Of a stretch of 64,000 bases of DNA, positions 60,255 to 64,000 are shown piece after piece. Source of the DNA: Azophilus sp965247035 (GTDB lineage Bacteria > Pseudomonadota > Gammaproteobacteria > Pseudomonadales > Azotimanducaceae); assembly GCA_965247035.1 (NCBI GenBank), contig CBDFGJ010000001.1, forward strand, positions 1,302,001-1,366,000. The letters run 5' to 3'. Within the stretch, counting starts at the first letter, position 1. Every line of letters starts with the position of its first letter. Under the pieces are notes generated by a model that was not told the origin of the DNA, made no database searches, and saw only the letters and a list, made by a program, of their open reading frames with translations. A program made the position numbers and the translations under genes.

Positions 60255-62510
60255 TCACTGCTCCAGCCTGCGTCTGTAGGCCTGCATCTTCTCGGTCATG
60301 TTGCGCTCCGAGGCAATGCCATGGGCGGTGCGCAATAGCTGTTGATCCCCAGGCCGTACATCAAGCGCTGCATCAATCACCGCAAGCGCCTGCTCCGACC
60401 GCCCGGCCGAATGCAGGGCCACAGCGTAGGTGTAGGCATAGCGGGGATTGTTCGGCGCCAATTCGACCGCCTCAGCCAGCAATGGCATGGCCTCCGTGTT
60501 GCGATGCTGGCGCACCAGCCAGAAGGCCCGGGACAGTAGAACATCCGGCGAGTCGGGGGCCTCTTGGGCGGCGCGAAGCAGCAGGCTGCCCCCTTGCTCA
60601 TCTCGGCCGATGGCGCGATAAACATCGGCCAAGTTGACCAGCGCAGGAACCCAGCTTGGGTTCAGTTGCAGCGCGGTCTTAAACGCCGCCTCAGCCAATT
60701 CCGTCTCACCGGTGGCGAGACGCAGATTGCCGATGTTGGTGTGCGCTTGGGGCTGGTCGCCGCTGAACGCCTGAACGTCCAAGTATTCCTCAATGGCCGC
60801 TTCCAGCAATGTCCGTCGGCTGCCGCTGAGGTCGTGCAGGACTGGCGCAAGAAGCGGCACCGCCTCGATGCGCACCGCCAGCAAGTCGTCGTTCAATAGT
60901 TGTCCGGCCAGCCGCCAGCGGCGCATTGGCCGCCAACCGGCAGCACCTCTAAGGGCACCAATGCGCACCAGCGGATGGGCATCGTTCAGCCCTTTCTCCA
61001 AAGCCAAGCCGCTAACGCCCCGATCATAGTTCGCCATCAGCGCCATCGCTGTGGCGCGCACCATCGCCGGCTGCTGCAAGTCCATGCCGATGGCTGCCAA
61101 GGGCGACTCCGCCGTGGCCAAGCCGGAGCGCGCCGCCGAAAACACCGGGCCGAAGTGACCTTCCGTTGCAGCGCCAAAAGCCTCCTCAAGCACCGCCGCC
61201 GCCCAAGTGGGCTGCCGGTCCGCATGGCAGTTGGTGCAGGCGTCCGGGGCACCGGTGGCGGCGCTCAGATCCGGGCGCGGCAGGCGGAAGCTGTGGTCGC
61301 GCCGGTGGTCAATCACCATGTAGGTCCGTCCCGGCATGTGGCAGTTGACGCAACGCGCACCGGCACTGCCCGGCTGGTGCAGGTGGTGCTTCGGGCTGTC
61401 GTATTGACCAAGGGGCAGGCTGGGAAAGCCCGGGCGGCCAGCCAGATTGTGGCAACTGGTGCAAAGATCATCGCCCTGAGCGCGCAATTCGCCCGAATGG
61501 GGCTCATGGCAATGGCCGCAAGTCACCCCGGCTTCGTGCATGGCGCTCTGCAGAAAGGAGCCGTAAACATAGACTTCGTCCAAAATCTGCCCGTCCGCGT
61601 GGTACAGGCCTGCATCCAATAGCGCTGGACTGTAGTGGTCAAAGTAGGAGCGGGCTGGCGTGAACCCTTCCGTAAGCTGGCTGCGACGGCTGTGGCAGGG
61701 TGCGCAGATATTGATTTGCGCCTCTTGGTCCGCTAGTGAGACCAACCCGGCCCAACTCCCCGGCCCCCGCCCACCACTGACATGGGCGGCACCGGAGCCA
61801 TGGCAAGCTTCACAACCAACCGACAGCTCAGCGAACTCGGTCTGATAGGTTCGCCTTGCGCCGTCATATCCCTTGGTGACAGCAGTTGAGTGGCAATCCG
61901 CGCACATGGAGTTCCAGTTGTAGCCGGCCCCGGTCCAGTGCAGCATATCGCCGTGGCCGATGCGCTCCCCCGGGCGTAGGTCGAACCACTTGCCATCGAC
62001 CCCATCCCAAGCGGCGCGGGACGCCTGCAGGCGACCTCCAGGCAAGGCCAGCAAATACTGCTGCAAAGGCTCAACGCCAAAGGTGTATCGCACTTCAAAG
62101 CCACGCCGCTCGCCGTCCGAGCCATCGGTATGGATCAGGTAGCGGCCGTTCTGGTTCAAGAACCCCGTTTGCCCGTCAATGCGCTGCAAGATGGCGTCCT
62201 GAAAATTCCCGGCCACCGTCGTCGGGGTCGGCCGCTGCATGGCGCGCTGGTGGTGGGAGCTGCGCCAAGCGTCGTACTGGGCTTGATGACATTGGGCGCA
62301 GGCCTCGGAACCAACGTAATGGGGTTTCGCCGCCGGCAAGCCATCGTTCTGCAAGGCCATCGGCAGTGGCTGCGCAAGGGGTTGGCCACCGGCCTTTGAA
62401 CCGGCAATCTCTGGACTTCCCGCGTCCGGTCTGAGGTTAAGCTCGCCTATTGCGGATGGCGCTTCGCTGCATCCGGCCAACCACAAAGCGACCACGGCCA
62501 ACCCAAACAT
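60255..62510 (-). CDS. Octaheme c-type cytochrome lipoprotein with HEAT/TPR-like repeats
   Basis: The 751-residue product starts with a lipoprotein signal peptide (MFGLAVVALWLAGC). It then has eight CxxCH heme-binding motifs: CAQCH, CADCH, CEACH, CAPCH, CGHCH, CTSCH, CVNCH and CTNCH, all within about residues 65-435. After these come HEAT-like repeats (MALMANYDRG, VRIGALRGAAGW), then TPR-like repeats (LNPSWVPALVNLADVYRAIG, NNPRYAYTYAVALHSAGR). Multiheme proteins of this layout carry electrons in the periplasm, and some relatives are nitrite- or hydroxylamine-linked. No catalytic heme ligand motif such as CxxCK is seen. The ATG at 62508-62510 was chosen for the signal peptide. An upstream start would give 26 extra residues. 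It stands alone. Confidence 0.85.
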   Translation of the reverse strand: MFGLAVVALWLAGCSEAPSAIGELNLRPDAGSPEIAGSKAGGQPLAQPLPMALQNDGLPAAKPHYVGSEACAQCHQAQYDAWRSSHHQRAMQRPTPTTVAGNFQDAILQRIDGQTGFLNQNGRYLIHTDGSDGERRGFEVRYTFGVEPLQQYLLALPGGRLQASRAAWDGVDGKWFDLRPGERIGHGDMLHWTGAGYNWNSMCADCHSTAVTKGYDGARRTYQTEFAELSVGCEACHGSGAAHVSGGRGPGSWAGLVSLADQEAQINICAPCHSRRSQLTEGFTPARSYFDHYSPALLDAGLYHADGQILDEVYVYGSFLQSAMHEAGVTCGHCHEPHSGELRAQGDDLCTSCHNLAGRPGFPSLPLGQYDSPKHHLHQPGSAGARCVNCHMPGRTYMVIDHRRDHSFRLPRPDLSAATGAPDACTNCHADRQPTWAAAVLEEAFGAATEGHFGPVFSAARSGLATAESPLAAIGMDLQQPAMVRATAMALMANYDRGVSGLALEKGLNDAHPLVRIGALRGAAGWRPMRRWRLAGQLLNDDLLAVRIEAVPLLAPVLHDLSGSRRTLLEAAIEEYLDVQAFSGDQPQAHTNIGNLRLATGETELAEAAFKTALQLNPSWVPALVNLADVYRAIGRDEQGGSLLLRAAQEAPDSPDVLLSRAFWLVRQHRNTEAMPLLAEAVELAPNNPRYAYTYAVALHSAGRSEQALAVIDAALDVRPGDQQLLRTAHGIASERNMTEKMQAYRRRLEQ

Positions 62511-62699
62511 TGCGCCTTGGAACCTGATGATCGTGCCGGATTTTGGCCTTGAAGCTGCGCCCGCGACCGAAAGCACAGCCATTACCAAGGTTGAGGAAGC
62601 ACGGACCGCCTCAAGGCCAAAAGACCGGCGAGGGTGCGCCTACTTGCAACCAACATTTCCGCACGGCTTAATTGCGCTGTGGACAAACGTGAGAGCCCC

Positions 62700-63503
62700 A
62701 TGCCCTACCAAGGTTATGAACGCCTGAAGTTCGACTATCCCGCCGACCGCATCTTGCGCATCACCTTTAACAGACCGGAAAAGCGCAATGCCCTTGACAT
62801 TGTTGGCCACCGGGAATTGACCTACGTATGGCGCGAGGTGGACGCGGACCAGGACATCGACTGCGTGATACTCACCGGCGAAGGCGAGGCTTTCTCCGCC
62901 GGCGGCGACTTCGACATGATCGAGAAGATGAGCGTCGATTACAACACCTTGGCCAACACTTGGAAGGAAGCGCGGGATCTAGTGTACAACCTCATCAACT
63001 GCGGCAAGCCCACCATTTCATCCATCAACGGCCCGGCCGTCGGCGCCGGCCTAGTGGTGGCCTTGCTGTGCGATATCTCCATCGCCGCCAAGTCCGTATT
63101 CATCACCGATGGGCACACCCGTCTCGGCGTGGCCGCCGGCGACCATGCGGCCATCGTCTGGCCCCTGCTCTGCGGCATGGCCAAGGCCAAGTACTACCTG
63201 ATGACCTGCGACAGGATGACGGCTGAGGAGGCCGAGCGCATCGGCCTGATCTCGCTGTGCGTGGAGGATGGGCAACTCGCCGAGAAGACCATGGAAGTGG
63301 CCCTTAAGATCGCCAACGGAGCACCCAACGCCATCCGCTGGACTAAATACGCCCTCAACAATTGGCTGCGCTTGGCCGGGCCGACGTTCGATGCCTCCAC
63401 TGCCTTGGAGATGCTCGGTTTCCTCGGGCCCGAAGGCCGGGAGGGCTTGAGCGCGCTACGGGAAAAACGGCCGCCGCAGTTCCCCAAAGGCTCGCCGCTG
63501 TAG
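62700..63503 (+). CDS. Enoyl-CoA hydratase/isomerase family protein
   Basis: The 267-residue product is a crotonase. The oxyanion-hole segments are AFSAGGDFDMIEKM and GPAVGAGLVVALLCDISIA, and the N-terminal strand ILRITFNRPEKRNALD is typical. The first catalytic Glu of true hydratases is not clear at the usual spot (HTRLGVAAGDH), so an isomerase or other crotonase activity is possible. Substrates are acyl-CoA thioesters. The ATG at 62700 was chosen over a longer frame because the residues upstream are not conserved. It could serve fatty-acid or aryl-CoA breakdown with the acyl-CoA synthetase at 41 kb, though the two are not linked. Confidence 0.88.
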   Translation: MPYQGYERLKFDYPADRILRITFNRPEKRNALDIVGHRELTYVWREVDADQDIDCVILTGEGEAFSAGGDFDMIEKMSVDYNTLANTWKEARDLVYNLINCGKPTISSINGPAVGAGLVVALLCDISIAAKSVFITDGHTRLGVAAGDHAAIVWPLLCGMAKAKYYLMTCDRMTAEEAERIGLISLCVEDGQLAEKTMEVALKIANGAPNAIRWTKYALNNWLRLAGPTFDASTALEMLGFLGPEGREGLSALREKRPPQFPKGSPL

Positions 63504-63720
63504 CGGTCCAACATTCCGGCTTGAAACCGGCGGTCGCGCTCTCCCACCCACCCTACATCAATGAAGCCCGCCCTGCTCCGCCCGCCGCTATTTGCCTTTC
63601 GGAGCTACCAGCCGGCGCGGCAGAAAATGGCGGTAGCGAAGATTCCATATCGCCGTGGATTTCCTGTCTCGTTTGAGGCGAACCTCCTGTCGTAGCCAAC
63701 AAAAATGAGGGACGAAAGCC
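63504..63720. other. Intergenic stretch, nothing certain
   Basis: A 45-codon frame at 63560-63697 (MKPALLRPPLFAFRSYQ) has no recognisable relative or ribosome site. The coaE promoter probably lies here. Confidence 0.35.
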
Positions 63721-63810
63721 ATGAGTGAAAGGGAATTTGCCGCGGAGATTTCCTACCGCGCAAGCTCCGAGGCCGCTAAATTGCCTTTTTTTGACCAGCG
63801 GGCAGCATGA
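63721..63810 (+). CDS. Possible 29-residue leader or small protein overlapping coaE
   Basis: ATG at 63721 opens a 29-codon frame (MSEREFAAEI to PFFDQRAA) that ends with a TGA at 63808-63810, overlapping the coaE ATG by four bases. GAGGG lies about 11 bases upstream of the start. A four-base overlap and a ribosome site suggest translational coupling. The peptide has no known relative, so it may be a regulatory leader, a small protein or chance. Confidence 0.4.
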   Translation: MSEREFAAEISYRASSEAAKLPFFDQRAA

Positions 63811-64000
63811 GCATCATTGGCCTGACCGGCGGCATCGCTTCCGGCAAATCCACCGTGGCGAAACGCTTGCGTACGCACGGCGCTCAGGTCATCGACGCAG
63901 ACCGGCTCGGACATCGCGCCTACGCGCCTGGAACCACCAGCTTCGCTCAGGTGATCACCGCCTTCGGCAACGAAGTTGTTGCTAAGGACGGCGCGATCGA
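63807..64000 (+). CDS. coaE: Dephospho-CoA kinase, N-terminal part
   Basis: The visible 64 residues are the start of CoaE, which adds the 3'-phosphate to dephospho-CoA in the last step of CoA synthesis. The P-loop reads GGIASGKST (residues 8-16) and is followed by VIDADRLGHRAY, the conserved CoaE motif that binds the substrate. The gene runs off the window end. The ATG at 63807 overlaps the stop of a 29-codon frame. Confidence 0.92.
   Translation, partial: MSIIGLTGGIASGKSTVAKRLRTHGAQVIDADRLGHRAYAPGTTSFAQVITAFGNEVVAKDGAI

Overview
The window is a moderately G+C-rich bacterial chromosome segment of gammaproteobacterial character. The evidence is a class Ia nrdA/nrdB pair with a CxxC-type NrdA tail, a LexA with an intact self-cleavage site, a glutathione-dependent GloA, a YegD-like Hsp70, a fused LplT-type flippase/acyltransferase, and moeB and coaE fragments at the window ends. 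I cannot name the genus. No tRNA, rRNA or CRISPR array was seen. Core genes alternate with small blocks of decayed mobile DNA and pseudogenes, as in a genome undergoing insertion-sequence-driven decay.

Layout. 1-8.2 kb: moeB 5' end, lexA, a carotenoid-cleavage-type oxygenase, gloA and an RND efflux adaptor/permease pair. 8.2-15.3 kb: glpK, nrdAB and a SnoaL-like protein. 15.3-22.3 kb: an accessory block with IS3, IS5 and MITE remnants, a G+C-rich gtrA-dprE1 pair, a second SnoaL-like protein, small membrane and coiled-coil genes and a metallo-beta-lactamase-fold hydrolase. 22.3-26.1 kb: a very large secreted leucine-rich-repeat (LRR) protein whose start region carries a 13-C tract. 26.6-31.4 kb: a Gld-type ABC system with 4-base gene overlaps. 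32-34.9 kb: NnrU, an alpha/beta hydrolase and metY. 35-39 kb: mixed accessory genes, including a small double-glycine-leader peptide gene. 39.5-42.7 kb: a Rieske oxygenase and an acyl-CoA synthetase. 42.7-44.9 kb: a pseudogene and repeat zone around a coiled-coil membrane protein. 44.9-58.9 kb: Hsp70-like protein, msrA, lipoproteins, the flippase/acyltransferase fusion, PhyH, a flavin monooxygenase, nhaC, a desaturase, a PaaX-like regulator, a second Rieske oxygenase and a DUF3604 protein. 59.5-64 kb: a methyltransferase, an octaheme cytochrome with HEAT/TPR-like repeats, an enoyl-CoA hydratase and coaE.

How the genes work together. Two Rieske oxygenases, a carotenoid/stilbene-type dioxygenase, PhyH, a flavin monooxygenase, an acyl-CoA synthetase, an enoyl-CoA hydratase and a PaaX-type regulator suggest breakdown of aromatic, isoprenoid or fatty compounds. 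Envelope functions are also prominent: RND efflux, lipoproteins, the Gld-type ABC system and the LRR protein.

The strongest candidates for something new are two. The first is a 66-residue peptide gene at 36096-36296 with a colicin-V-like double-glycine leader and a Pro/Arg/Trp-rich core. The second is the giant LRR protein, whose signal peptide is in frame with its only well-placed start codon only if the poly-C tract changes length, which is the arrangement of a phase-variable switch. A dispersed MITE-like family of about 140 bp has two intact copies flanked by 4-base YTAR duplications.
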